A stretch of 64,000 nt of DNA, taken from IMG/VR virus record IMGVR_UViG_3300032116_000013, positions 124,001 through 188,000 of that record; one strand, written 5' to 3'. The DNA is from a virus. Position 1 is the first letter of the stretch; each line of letters begins with the position of its first letter. A program made the position numbers and the translations under genes. The notes beneath the pieces were generated by a model. That model saw nothing but the letters and a program-made list of their open reading frames with translations, was not told where the DNA came from and did no database searches. This document shows, piece by piece, positions 54,517 through 62,436 of this stretch.

Positions 54517-55161
54517 ATGAAACTGATTACTGAAACAGTCGAAGAAGTTAAAGTCATTACCGAAGAAAAGAACGGTGTAAAGACTCTATACATTCAAGGT
54601 CCATTCCTTGTTGCTGAAAAAGCAAACAAAAATAGACGTATGTATAAGGAAGAAACTCTTGCGAAAGAAGTAAATCGCTACAACGAAGAATACGTTACTA
54701 AGAACCGCGCATTCGGTGAACTCGGTCATCCAGATTCACCATCAATTAATCTAGATCGCGTTTCTCATCTCATTACCAGTCTAAAGCAGGAAGGTTCTGT
54801 ATGGATTGGTAAAGCAAAAATTCTTGAAACACCAATGGGTAAAATCGCCAAGTCCTTAATGGAAGGCGGTGCAACTCTTGGCGTATCATCACGCGGCATG
54901 GGTTCACTTAAAGAAGTGAACGGTGTTAACGTGGTTCAAGATGATTATTATCTAGCCACAGCGGCTGATATTGTAGCGGATCCATCCGCACCAGGGGCTT
55001 TCGTTCAAGGCATTATGGAAGGCAAAGAGTGGGTTTGGGACAACGGTGTTGTCAAAGAGTTTGATGTCAATGCTTACTATAATCAAATCAAGGGCGCAAA
55101 GCAAAAACAAATCGATGAGATTTCTCTAAAGATCTTTGAGAACTTCTTGTCAAAATTATAA
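54517..55161 (+). CDS. gp21: Prohead maturation protease gp21
   Basis: A 214-residue serine protease (T4: 212) that cleaves scaffold, internal proteins and gp23 during head maturation. The catalytic His lies in 'FGELGHPDSPSINLDRVSH' (His71) and the catalytic Ser in 'LGVSSRGMG' (about Ser124/125); the later 'ATAADIVADPSAPGAF' is the conserved third region. In T4 the enzyme cuts after Glu in (L/I)xE sequences; matching sites occur in gp23 and in two proteins nearby. The C-terminal helix (KQIDEISLKIFENFLSKL) is a likely scaffold contact. Confidence 0.96.
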   Translation: MKLITETVEEVKVITEEKNGVKTLYIQGPFLVAEKANKNRRMYKEETLAKEVNRYNEEYVTKNRAFGELGHPDSPSINLDRVSHLITSLKQEGSVWIGKAKILETPMGKIAKSLMEGGATLGVSSRGMGSLKEVNGVNVVQDDYYLATAADIVADPSAPGAFVQGIMEGKEWVWDNGVVKEFDVNAYYNQIKGAKQKQIDEISLKIFENFLSKL

Positions 55162-55165
55162 AATT

Positions 55166-55173
55166 TATAAATA
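55166..55173 (+). promoter_or_regulatory. Perfect T4-type late promoter (TATAAATA) before gp22
   Basis: TATAAATA exactly matches the T4 late consensus, 25 bases before the gp22 ATG with CAGGAG between. It is the best late promoter in the window and would drive the scaffold and major capsid genes. Confidence 0.8.
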
Positions 55174-55198
55174 ATATTACCTCTTCAGGAGTATAAAA

Positions 55199-56395
55199 AT
55201 GAGCAAAACATTATCAGAATCCGCTGCAGAAATTCTAAAGGCATCAATGAATGCAGGCAAGGAACCAATGCAGTCACTCAATGCACCAATGGTAGATCTT
55301 GGTGGAGCAACGCCACAAGACGACTACTCAGGTGGTCCAGGACACGGCGAAAAAGACTTTGACTCCAGTGTTGGTGTTAAAGCAGCCGCTTCAGCGCAAA
55401 TGGCACCAAAACCAGGAATGCCAGGCGCTCCAGCAGAACCATCAAAGGGTGCTGCTGAAGAAGAAACCGATGCAGTTGCTGATGCAGAACAGCCAATTGA
55501 TGGTGCAGATAAAGCACTTGCTGCTAAGAAAATCCTCAAGCCAGGCGAAAAGATTGGCGCGATGAAAGAAGAAGCAGAAGAAGTTGAAGAAATTTCTGAA
55601 GAAGATCTTGCTGAAGCCAAGAAAGCCCATATGAAAGGTATGGTTGCTAAGTACAAGGGTTCTATGAAAGAAGACGTAGATGCGCTATTCAATGGCGAAT
55701 CACTTTCTGAAGATTTCCGCGTTAAGGCAACTCTAATTTTCGAAGCCGCTGTATCTTCACGCGTCGAAAAGATTGTTGAAGAAGTTCTAGCAGAAAACGA
55801 CGAACTTCTTGCTCAGACAGTCGAAGAAATCAAGTCTGAACTCTCAGAACAAGTTGATGAGTATCTCAACTATGTTGTTGAAGAGTGGGTAAACGAGAAT
55901 CAAGTTGCTATTGAGACAGGTCTACGTGCTGAACTCGCTGAAGACTTTATCAATGGTCTAAAGAATCTATTCACAGAACACTATATCGAAATTCCTGAAG
56001 AGAAGGTCGACCTAACGGAAGAACTTGCTCAGAAGGTTGCTGAACTAGAAGAAAACCTAGTTGCTATTGCTGAAGAAAAGCAAGCAATCGCTAAGGAACT
56101 AAATCTAGGTAAGAAAGATAAACTAATTTCACTTGCATGCGAAGGTCTAACAGCTGTTCAAGCAGGCAAATTGAAGTCGCTCGCAGAGGGCGTGGAGTTC
56201 ACCACAGAGGGTGATTTTGAGCATAAACTCGCAGTAATTCGCGAGAACTACTTCCCAAGTAAAGTAAGCGTGACTAGTGAGGTAAAGGAAATTCAGAAGG
56301 TGGAAACACTATCTGAAGATTCAGAAGTAGAAACAGTTAACGGTATTATGGCACATTATGTAAAGGCAATTTCCAAAACGGCTCCAAAAGCCTAA
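55199..56395 (+). CDS. gp22: Prohead scaffold protein gp22
   Basis: A 398-residue scaffold, longer than T4 gp22 (269). The first 130 residues are Ala/Pro/Gly-rich and disordered-looking (GGPGHGEKDFDSSVG, MAPKPGMPGAPAEPSKGAAE). The rest is acidic and helical with coiled-coil spacing (EIKSELSEQVDEYLNYVVEE, then 'EELAQKVAELEENLVAIAEE'). 'SEDFRVKATLIFEAAVSSRV' is the conserved gp22 motif. Many Glu-rich LxE sites would allow gp21 to degrade it before packaging. The C-terminus ends 'IMAHYVKAISKTAPKA'. It starts under the strongest late promoter. Confidence 0.93.
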   Translation: MSKTLSESAAEILKASMNAGKEPMQSLNAPMVDLGGATPQDDYSGGPGHGEKDFDSSVGVKAAASAQMAPKPGMPGAPAEPSKGAAEEETDAVADAEQPIDGADKALAAKKILKPGEKIGAMKEEAEEVEEISEEDLAEAKKAHMKGMVAKYKGSMKEDVDALFNGESLSEDFRVKATLIFEAAVSSRVEKIVEEVLAENDELLAQTVEEIKSELSEQVDEYLNYVVEEWVNENQVAIETGLRAELAEDFINGLKNLFTEHYIEIPEEKVDLTEELAQKVAELEENLVAIAEEKQAIAKELNLGKKDKLISLACEGLTAVQAGKLKSLAEGVEFTTEGDFEHKLAVIRENYFPSKVSVTSEVKEIQKVETLSEDSEVETVNGIMAHYVKAISKTAPKA

Positions 56396-56416
56396 TTTAA
56401 ACTGAGGTATCACTAA

Positions 56417-57736
56417 ATGTATCTAAATGAAGCATATACAAAGAAGTGGGCACCAGTTCTTGATCATCCAGAACTCCCAGCAATTGGTGACCAGTACAAG
56501 CGTGCTGTCACAGCCCTAGTTCTAGAAAATCAAGAGCGTGCTCTAGCAGAAGAAGCCCGTTCAATGCAAAATCTATGGGAAGCCCCACAGCCTTCCATGG
56601 GTTCAGGCGTCAACGGTCTTGCATCAGCATCGGGCGCAGCAGTTGCTGGCTTCGATCCAATCCTAATCGGACTTGTACGTCGTGCACTTCCAAACCTAAT
56701 GGCTTATGACATCTGCGGCGTTCAGCCAATGACAGGTCCAACAGGTTTGATCTTCGCAATGCGTTCAGTCTATGCTAACGCAACAGCATCTGTCGGTGAG
56801 GCTCTTTACAACGAAGCAAACACCGTATTTGCTGGCACAAACGGCAATGGTACAGTTGCAAACGCAATCGTATCACTAAGCCAGAACGTTGCTGCAATGA
56901 CTCTTGCAAACACAGGTACTGGCGTAACAACCGCTGCCGCAGAAGATCTAACCATGAACTACATGGGCTTCCAGATCGATCGCGTTGCTGTAACAGCAAG
57001 AACACGCGGTCTACAAGCAGCCTACACGCTAGAACTTGCACAAGATCTAAAGGCAATTCACGGTCTAGACGCAGAAACAGAATTGACAAACATCTTGTCA
57101 ACTGAAATTCTTGCTGAAATCAACCGCGAAGTTGTCCGTACAGTCTATGCAACTGCTAACGTAGGTATCACTGGTCTTGCAACAGCAGCCTTCAACCTAT
57201 CTGCAGCAGCAGACACAAGCGGTCGTTGGCAGGTTGAAAAGTACAAGAGCCTATTGTTCGCAATCGAGCGCGCAAGCAACAAGATTGCCAAGGACACTCG
57301 TCGCGGCAAGGGCAACATGGTCATCGTCTCAACCGACGTTGCATCAGCCCTAGCAATGACTGGTCTACTTGACTACAACTCAGCACTAAGCAACAACACC
57401 AATCTAGCAGTTGACGATACAGGCAACACATTCGCTGGTACACTCTTCGGACGTATCAAGGTCTATGTTGATCCATATTCTGTAACTGGTTCAGACTATG
57501 TTGTAGTTGGTTATAAGGGTACAACTCCTTATGACGCTGGTTTGTTCTATTGCCCATACGTTCCTCTACAGATGGTACGTGCTATCGACCCAACAACTTA
57601 CCAGCCAAAGGTTGGATTCAAGACACGTTATGGTCTCGTAGCAAATCCATTTGCAACACCAGCAGGAAACGGCAACCTAGTAACAGATTCAAATCTATAC
57701 TACCGCAAGTTCCAAGTTCTAAACATCAACCAATAA
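56417..57736 (+). CDS. gp23: Major capsid protein gp23
   Basis: A 439-residue T4-type major head protein (T4: 521), HK97 fold. Diagnostic runs are 'ASGAAVAGFDPILIGLVRRA' and 'LPNLMAYDICGVQPMTGPTG' plus LIFAMRS, then 'YTLELAQDLKAIHGLDAETE' and 'IVSTDVASALAM'. An N-terminal propeptide is expected: residues 53-55 (LWE) followed by APQPS form a good gp21 site, so the mature chain likely starts at Ala56. Codon choice is biased to C-ending codons more than in the fibre genes, as expected for the most abundant protein. AGGT precedes the ATG. A strong terminator lies 55 bases after the stop. Confidence 0.98.
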   Translation: MYLNEAYTKKWAPVLDHPELPAIGDQYKRAVTALVLENQERALAEEARSMQNLWEAPQPSMGSGVNGLASASGAAVAGFDPILIGLVRRALPNLMAYDICGVQPMTGPTGLIFAMRSVYANATASVGEALYNEANTVFAGTNGNGTVANAIVSLSQNVAAMTLANTGTGVTTAAAEDLTMNYMGFQIDRVAVTARTRGLQAAYTLELAQDLKAIHGLDAETELTNILSTEILAEINREVVRTVYATANVGITGLATAAFNLSAAADTSGRWQVEKYKSLLFAIERASNKIAKDTRRGKGNMVIVSTDVASALAMTGLLDYNSALSNNTNLAVDDTGNTFAGTLFGRIKVYVDPYSVTGSDYVVVGYKGTTPYDAGLFYCPYVPLQMVRAIDPTTYQPKVGFKTRYGLVANPFATPAGNGNLVTDSNLYYRKFQVLNINQ

Positions 57737-57791
57737 TTGATGTGAAAACTTTTTGCCAACTTACTAAAAATAATAAGGCAAAGCAACTAGA

Positions 57792-57819
57792 GGGGGAGTG
57801 GAAACACTCCCCCTTTTTT
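57792..57819 (+). terminator. Intrinsic terminator after gene 23
   Basis: A perfect 9-base stem (GGGGGAGTG / CACTCCCCC) with a GAAA tetraloop, followed by six T residues. It ends the head-gene transcript and insulates the recombination genes. It is the only strong intrinsic terminator I found in the window. Confidence 0.95.
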
Positions 57820-57824
57820 ATTGG

Positions 57825-57832
57825 AATAAATA
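57825..57832 (+). promoter_or_regulatory. Late-promoter-like AATAAATA element
   Basis: AATAAATA lies just after the gene 23 terminator and 31 bases before the ATG at 57864, restarting late transcription for the second tube-like gene. Confidence 0.6.
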
Positions 57833-57863
57833 GTTGTAGCCCACAAACTAACGGATTAAATTC

Positions 57864-58409
57864 ATGTCAGTTTTAAATAGAAATCCTGCAAACACAGATC
57901 TACTCCAAAGTACAAAATTTAGAGTAACATTTGACAGATTGCCAGGAATCACTTATTTTTGTCAGAGTGCAAACCTTCCAGGTATTTCTTTGACAGAAAT
58001 TCCTATGCCAACGCCATTCGTAGATTTGTATCTACCAGGCGAAAAGGCTGTATATGATACATTCAATATTACATTTCTAGTAGATGAAGATCTTCGTGCT
58101 TGGACAGAACTTCATGATTGGATTCGTGGAATCACATTCCCAACAGACTTTAAAGAATATGCAAACCTTGCTAAGTCATCAGTTGGTGCAAATATTCGCT
58201 CAAATTACCAAAAGAAACCAGCACCGTATTCTCTTGGCATTCTAAGCATCTATACAAACAAAAATAATCCAAATTTCAGAGTGAAATTGGTGGATATGTT
58301 TCCAACTACAGTGGGTTCTCTATTGTTTAGCGCAAGCGACACTGCGGAGAATATTATCACTGCAGACGCTACGTTTAGATTTTCTTATTTTGAGTATGAA
58401 AGAGTATAA
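57864..58409 (+). CDS. Second tail-tube-like protein (gp19 superfamily)
   Basis: A 181-residue protein, the same length as gp19. It shares the tube pattern: 'KFRVTFDRLPGITYFCQSAN' and LPGISLTEIP, then 'DTFNITFLVDEDLRAWTELH' and DWIRGITFP, and a final aromatic beta strand 'ATFRFSYFEYERV'. Sequence identity to gp19 at 50.8 kb is low, so this is an old paralogue and not a recent duplicate. Known T4-like tails have several tube-fold proteins (gp19, gp48, gp54, gp3-type terminators). Its place between gene 23 and uvsY is where marine relatives often carry a tail-completion gene, so a tube initiator or terminator is the likely role. Confidence 0.72.
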   Translation: MSVLNRNPANTDLLQSTKFRVTFDRLPGITYFCQSANLPGISLTEIPMPTPFVDLYLPGEKAVYDTFNITFLVDEDLRAWTELHDWIRGITFPTDFKEYANLAKSSVGANIRSNYQKKPAPYSLGILSIYTNKNNPNFRVKLVDMFPTTVGSLLFSASDTAENIITADATFRFSYFEYERV

Positions 58410-58462
58410 AGTATTCTTAAAGATACCCTTATCATCTACGACATAGTCTATTATATGTGATT

Positions 58463-58496
58463 TGTCAAATATGTCAAACTATTGTAATCATTGTAA
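58463..58496 (+). promoter_or_regulatory. Two pairs of 9-base-period direct repeats upstream of uvsY
   Basis: TGTCAAA occurs at 58463 and 58472; ATTGTAA occurs at 58481 and 58490. Both pairs have a 9-base period and end 5 bases before the -35 element. They may be binding sites for a phage or host regulator. Confidence 0.45.
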
Positions 58497-58500
58497 ATAG

Positions 58501-58529
58501 TTGCTTTGTATTTGAAAGAATAGTATACT
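58501..58529 (+). promoter_or_regulatory. Sigma70-like promoter for uvsY
   Basis: TTGCTT (58501-58506), a 17-base spacer, then TATACT (58524-58529). The predicted transcription start falls at about 58535-58537, on the uvsY ATG. It has no TAAATA element, so it should be used by the host-type sigma factor and not by gp55. Confidence 0.65.
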
Positions 58530-58535
58530 TCGTGA

Positions 58536-58985
58536 ATGACTATACAAACTCCTCCTCTAGAAGCAATTATTGAGCAATGGGAAAAGGACTCAGACGTTGA
58601 TTCGACTGAGCCTGGCAAAGAGATCATTCGCATTCCTTTGCTGCACAACAAGTATAACAAATACTTGTCATTGCACAATCTATCCGCCAAGAAAGCAGCC
58701 ATTGAGTTCGATCGTATGAAGAAACTCAAGTGGATGTATTACACAGGCAAACTTGACCAAGAAGAATTGGATAAACTTGGTTGGGAACCTTTTAGATTTA
58801 CGCTAAAGTCTGATATCAGCGTTTACCTTGACGGTGATGATGATTTGAATAAACTCAAGCGCAAGAAATCATATCACGAAGAATGCGCAAAGTTTTGCGA
58901 GAACGTCATGAAGGAATTGAACTCTAGGACGTATCAACTGAAAGCCTATATGGACTGGGAACGCTTTATTCAGGGTGCTCGTTGA
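58536..58985 (+). CDS. uvsY: Recombination mediator UvsY
   Basis: A 149-residue homologue of T4 UvsY (137), which loads the UvsX recombinase onto gp32-coated single-stranded DNA. The N-terminus (LEAIIEQWEKDSDVDSTEPG) and 'IPLLHNKYNKYLSLHNL', a basic 'RMKKLKWMYYTGKLDQEEL' segment, and the C-terminal helical part with 'HEECAKFCENVMKELNSRTY' and 'QLKAYMDWERFIQG' follow the family layout. No Shine-Dalgarno sequence precedes the ATG, and the promoter places the RNA start almost at the ATG, so the mRNA may be leaderless. The next in-frame Met is about 60 codons in, too late for a full protein. The stop overlaps the uvsW start (TGATG). Confidence 0.9.
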   Translation: MTIQTPPLEAIIEQWEKDSDVDSTEPGKEIIRIPLLHNKYNKYLSLHNLSAKKAAIEFDRMKKLKWMYYTGKLDQEELDKLGWEPFRFTLKSDISVYLDGDDDLNKLKRKKSYHEECAKFCENVMKELNSRTYQLKAYMDWERFIQGAR

Positions 58986-60445
58986 TGTGTGACATTCGAG
59001 TCGAAAAATCTAATAACATTTACGTCAAGGTTGAAGCCGAAGATTCCATTCTACAAGAAATGTCGGACTTCTTCACCTTTTCGACTCCAGGCGCGCAGTA
59101 TTCACCTGCCTTCAAGAATCGCTACTGGGATGGCAAAATTAGACTGTTAAATTTGAAGACAAAGCAAATTTATTTGGGTCTTGAGAAATATATAAGGGAG
59201 TTCGCAAAACTACAGGGATATAGTTATGAATACGAAGAAGAAAAGGAATTCTACCCAGTCGATACCAAGAACCTTGCGTCTGCTCTCTCGCTTCCAATGG
59301 AGCCAAGAGATTATCAGTATCTGGCATCTAGCATCGGGCTTACAAAGAAAAGAACTGTACTCATTTCACCTACCGCATCAGGAAAATCGCTAATCATTTA
59401 TATGATCATCCGCCACCTGTTGAACACAGGTAAGAAGCGCGGATTGCTGATTGTTCCTACGATCAATCTTGTCACTCAGATGCACAGTGATTTCAAAAAT
59501 TATTCCAGCAACAACGGATGGGAAGTTGACAAACACTGTCAGAAAATTTTTGGTGGTGAGAGCAAGATCCCTGATAGCGATCTAATAATTTCTACTTGGC
59601 AGTCGATCTATGATATGCCAAAGAAATACTTTTCACAGTTTGATTTCATTATCGGTGACGAAGCCCATACGTTCAAAGCCAAGTCGCTCACAAGCATCAT
59701 GACTAAACTTATTAACTGCGACGTGCGCATTGGTACGACTGGAACGCTTGACGACAGCAAGGTCAACAAGTTAGTTCTTGAGGGGCTGTTCGGTCCTGTA
59801 TTCAAAGTTATTTCTACCAAGCAACTCATTGAACGCAAACAGTTGGCTAATTTCAGCATCAAGTGCATCGTTCTCAAATACCCTGAGACTGTATGTAAAG
59901 CAGTCAAAGGGTTTACTTACCAAGACGAAATGCATTTCCTCACGCAAAACGCAGAGCGAAATAAATTTATTGTTGATCTTGCTCTCAATTTGAAAGGAAA
60001 CTCACTAGTTTTATTTACTTACGTCGAGAAACACGGTAAACTACTATATGAATGGATTGAACAAAACTGCAAAGGCAGGAAAGTGTTTTTTATTCATGGT
60101 GGGGTTGAGGCTGAAGATCGCGAAGCAGTAAGGCACATTACTGAGCAAGAAAACGACGCGATCATTGTAGCCAGTTACGGAACGTTCTCGACAGGAGTAA
60201 ATATTCGTAACCTACATAATATTATATTCTCTTCACCAACCAAGAGTAAGATCCGCGCTCTTCAGTCTATTGGACGTGTGCTGCGTTTAGGTGAAAACAA
60301 AGACGCTGCTACACTTTACGATATCGCTGATGATTTACGTTATGGTCCTTATACAAACTTCACACTGAAGCACTATGAGGAACGAGTGAAAATCTACAGC
60401 GAAGAAAAGTTTCCTTTCACAACGAATAACGTAAGGATAAGTTAA
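58985..60445 (+). CDS. uvsW: DNA/RNA helicase UvsW
   Basis: A 486-residue superfamily 2 helicase that remodels branched recombination intermediates and R-loops. The ATG at 58985 (overlapping the uvsY stop) is preferred to a TTG one codon earlier. The N-terminal DNA-binding domain has 'FSTPGAQYSPAFKNRYWDGK' and IRLLN. Helicase motifs are Walker A 'SPTASGKS' (residues 128-135), motif II DEAH (225-228), motif III 'GTTGTL', and 'SYGTFSTGVNIRNLHNIIF' and 'LQSIGRVLRLG' for motifs V and VI. T4 UvsW acts late, helping the shift from origin- to recombination-dependent replication. Confidence 0.95.
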   Translation: MCDIRVEKSNNIYVKVEAEDSILQEMSDFFTFSTPGAQYSPAFKNRYWDGKIRLLNLKTKQIYLGLEKYIREFAKLQGYSYEYEEEKEFYPVDTKNLASALSLPMEPRDYQYLASSIGLTKKRTVLISPTASGKSLIIYMIIRHLLNTGKKRGLLIVPTINLVTQMHSDFKNYSSNNGWEVDKHCQKIFGGESKIPDSDLIISTWQSIYDMPKKYFSQFDFIIGDEAHTFKAKSLTSIMTKLINCDVRIGTTGTLDDSKVNKLVLEGLFGPVFKVISTKQLIERKQLANFSIKCIVLKYPETVCKAVKGFTYQDEMHFLTQNAERNKFIVDLALNLKGNSLVLFTYVEKHGKLLYEWIEQNCKGRKVFFIHGGVEAEDREAVRHITEQENDAIIVASYGTFSTGVNIRNLHNIIFSSPTKSKIRALQSIGRVLRLGENKDAATLYDIADDLRYGPYTNFTLKHYEERVKIYSEEKFPFTTNNVRIS

Positions 60446-60861
60446 TGACAGAAGAAAAACAATTGAAGTTTGTTAGACTTCGCAGTTTACCAGAAGATCT
60501 AATAGGATATGTAACGTATAAAGACGAATGCATAGTAATTGAAACTCCATTGAAAATTGAAGTTGAAACCTTTTTTGAAGAAGGTCGACAGATTCTATGC
60601 ATGCAAGAATATCTCCCGCAAACAGTTATTGAGATTAGAGAAATAGAATTGCCTCTGGCTGATATCATGTTCGTGACGCCAGTCAAAGAACAATTTATTG
60701 AGCAGTACGAATACGTTCGCGATTTCTTTTACAATAACGAAAGCAAAATCAGAAACCCACTTATGCCAAAGAAAACGCAAGAAGAAACGCAAGAAGAAGT
60801 GACAAAGGTCGTTTCTATTCTTGAAGCAATGGCAAACAAAAAGGACAAACCAGTACATTAA
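60445..60861 (+). CDS. Conserved small protein, possibly Sm-like
   Basis: A 138-residue acidic protein between uvsW and gene 55, with overlapping start (TAATG). The N-terminal 95 residues form likely beta strands: 'KFVRLRSLPEDLIGYVTYKD', 'CIVIETPLKIEVE', 'LCMQEYLPQTVIEIREIELP', 'DIMFVTPVKEQFIEQY'. This small barrel pattern resembles Sm/LSM-like proteins that marine T4-like phages encode at this locus; the likeness is by pattern only. The tail is Glu/Lys-rich (KKTQEETQEEVTKVV). Its place beside the late sigma gene makes a role in RNA metabolism or transcription conceivable but unproven. Confidence 0.6.
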   Translation: MTEEKQLKFVRLRSLPEDLIGYVTYKDECIVIETPLKIEVETFFEEGRQILCMQEYLPQTVIEIREIELPLADIMFVTPVKEQFIEQYEYVRDFFYNNESKIRNPLMPKKTQEETQEEVTKVVSILEAMANKKDKPVH

Positions 60862-60863
60862 TT

Positions 60864-61403
60864 ATGGCAAAGAATCACTATATCAATAACAAAGATTTTC
60901 TCAAGGAAATGATTGCTTATAGGCAAGCGATCCGCAAAGCAAAGAGAAGTGGTGCACCGAAACCGCAAATCCCGCGATACGTCGGTGAGTGCTTCATGAA
61001 AATTGCTGAGAATCTTTCACACAAACCAAACTTCCTGTCATATACTTTCCGTGATGAAATGGTTGCTGACGCAATCGAGAACTGCGTGATGTACGTTGAC
61101 AATTTTGACCCGAGTAAATCTAGCAATCCATTTGCCTATTTCACTCAAATAACGTATTATGCATTCTTACGTCGCATTCAGAAAGAAAAGAAGCAGTTGT
61201 ATGTCAAGTACAAGGCTACTGAAACGGCAGGAACTCTTGATGAGTTTGAGTTGAATGAAAACGAGGATGGTACATTCAGACAATTTGAATTGTATGAAAA
61301 CATCTCTGAGTTCATTGTAAACTATGAGAACGCAAGAAAAGAGAAGAAAGCCAAGAAAGCAGGTTTGGAGAAATTTGTAGATGAAAATAGCAATTCTGGG
61401 TGA
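60864..61403 (+). CDS. gp55: Late-gene sigma factor gp55
   Basis: A 179-residue homologue of the T4 late sigma factor (185). 'NKDFLKEMIAYRQAIRKAKR' is the N-terminal helix. 'YTFRDEMVADAIENCVMYVD' and 'NFDPSKSSNPFAYFTQITYY' plus AFLRRIQKEKKQLYVKYK are the region-2-like core that binds RNA polymerase and reads TATAAATA-type -10 elements. Such elements are found before several late genes in this window. The C-terminus is Lys-rich (ENARKEKKAKKAGLEKF), the usual clamp-contact end. The gene overlaps gene 47 by 23 bases. Confidence 0.94.
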   Translation: MAKNHYINNKDFLKEMIAYRQAIRKAKRSGAPKPQIPRYVGECFMKIAENLSHKPNFLSYTFRDEMVADAIENCVMYVDNFDPSKSSNPFAYFTQITYYAFLRRIQKEKKQLYVKYKATETAGTLDEFELNENEDGTFRQFELYENISEFIVNYENARKEKKAKKAGLEKFVDENSNSG

Positions 61404-62436
61404 TTGTCACTTCGGTGTGAGAGGAGATTCAATTGCCTTTCACAATCATTATCGTAAATTTTATTTGGAAACTTTTTTCCCTTATTTGGTGCAAAATGGA
61501 ATTACCACCATCTTTCAGTTGGGTGACTTATTTGATCGTCGGAAGTATATCTCTTTTCAGTCTCTTGCTCTTTGCCGTCGTTACTTTTTTGATCAGTTAG
61601 TCAAACACGATATACAGTGTCATGTATTGCTTGGCAATCATGACATTTTCTTCAAGAACACTCTTGAGGTAAACTCGCCTGATCTTCTTTTGCGCGATTA
61701 CAAAGACCATGTGTTTTTGTACGATAAGCCAACTCAATGGCAGAGCGTAGACGTGATTCCTTGGATCTGCAAAGACAACGAATTGGAGATCATGGACTTC
61801 ATCAAGCGCAGTACAAACGAAGTGTGTTTTGGTCACTTTGAACTTGCTGGCTTCGAAATGGATCGCGGCAATATCTGTCATGAGGGTATGGACGCAAGCG
61901 CACTCAGCAAGTATGATCTAGTTCTATCAGGTCATTTTCATCACAAGAGCACTAACGGAAGTATTGTATACGTTGGAACTCCATCAGAACATACTTGGGC
62001 TGATTACAATGATGAACGTGGCTTTCATATTCTTGATACTGAAACTCGCGAGTTGACGTTCATACCTAACCCTGAGAAGATGTTCTACAAGATAAACTAT
62101 AACGATGACAAACTATTCTACAATGATATTATAGAAACGGATTACTCTTACCTTGCTAACAAATATTTGAAAATTGTAATTGAAAAAAGAACTAATACAT
62201 TTTTATTTGATACGCTGATTGATCAGATTACAAAAGTAACACCAATAGAAGTATCAGTAGTTGAAGACTTCTCTGAGATTACTAACAACGTTGATGTTGA
62301 CATTGATCAGGCTGAAGATACAATTACAATTCTAAATAAGTATGTTGATGGCTTGACTTTACCAGTAGAATCAGATAAGATAAAAAATGTGTTGCGCGAA
62401 GTGTACAATGAAGCAATGGCTATGGAGTCAGCGTGA
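61381..62436 (+). CDS. gp47: Recombination nuclease subunit gp47 (SbcD/Mre11-like)
   Basis: A 351-residue metallophosphoesterase nuclease (T4: 339). The metal ligands are all present: Asp8-x-His10 (GDCHFG), Asp49 in 'QLGDLFDRR', Asn86-His87-Asp88 (GNHD), His151 (FGHFE), and His184-x-His186 (SGHFHH). With gp46 it processes double-strand ends to start UvsX/UvsY recombination. The ATG lies 23 bases inside gene 55, and this start places the first metal motif at the normal distance from the N-terminus. The stop overlaps the gp46 GTG start. Confidence 0.96.
   Translation: MKIAILGDCHFGVRGDSIAFHNHYRKFYLETFFPYLVQNGITTIFQLGDLFDRRKYISFQSLALCRRYFFDQLVKHDIQCHVLLGNHDIFFKNTLEVNSPDLLLRDYKDHVFLYDKPTQWQSVDVIPWICKDNELEIMDFIKRSTNEVCFGHFELAGFEMDRGNICHEGMDASALSKYDLVLSGHFHHKSTNGSIVYVGTPSEHTWADYNDERGFHILDTETRELTFIPNPEKMFYKINYNDDKLFYNDIIETDYSYLANKYLKIVIEKRTNTFLFDTLIDQITKVTPIEVSVVEDFSEITNNVDVDIDQAEDTITILNKYVDGLTLPVESDKIKNVLREVYNEAMAMESA

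Noticed and set aside
55299-55692. Alternative frames on both strands over the gp22 gene
   Set aside because: They overlap the scaffold gene with its perfect late promoter and ribosome site; translations are low complexity or Ser/Ala-rich shadows.
57550-57876. A 108-residue plus-strand frame overlapping the gp23 end
   Set aside because: It overlaps gp23 in another frame and runs through the intrinsic terminator; the translation has no recognisable pattern.
58410-58535. A tRNA or small RNA gene in the gap before uvsY
   Set aside because: No cloverleaf-type stems can be drawn; the sequence is better explained by direct repeats and a promoter.
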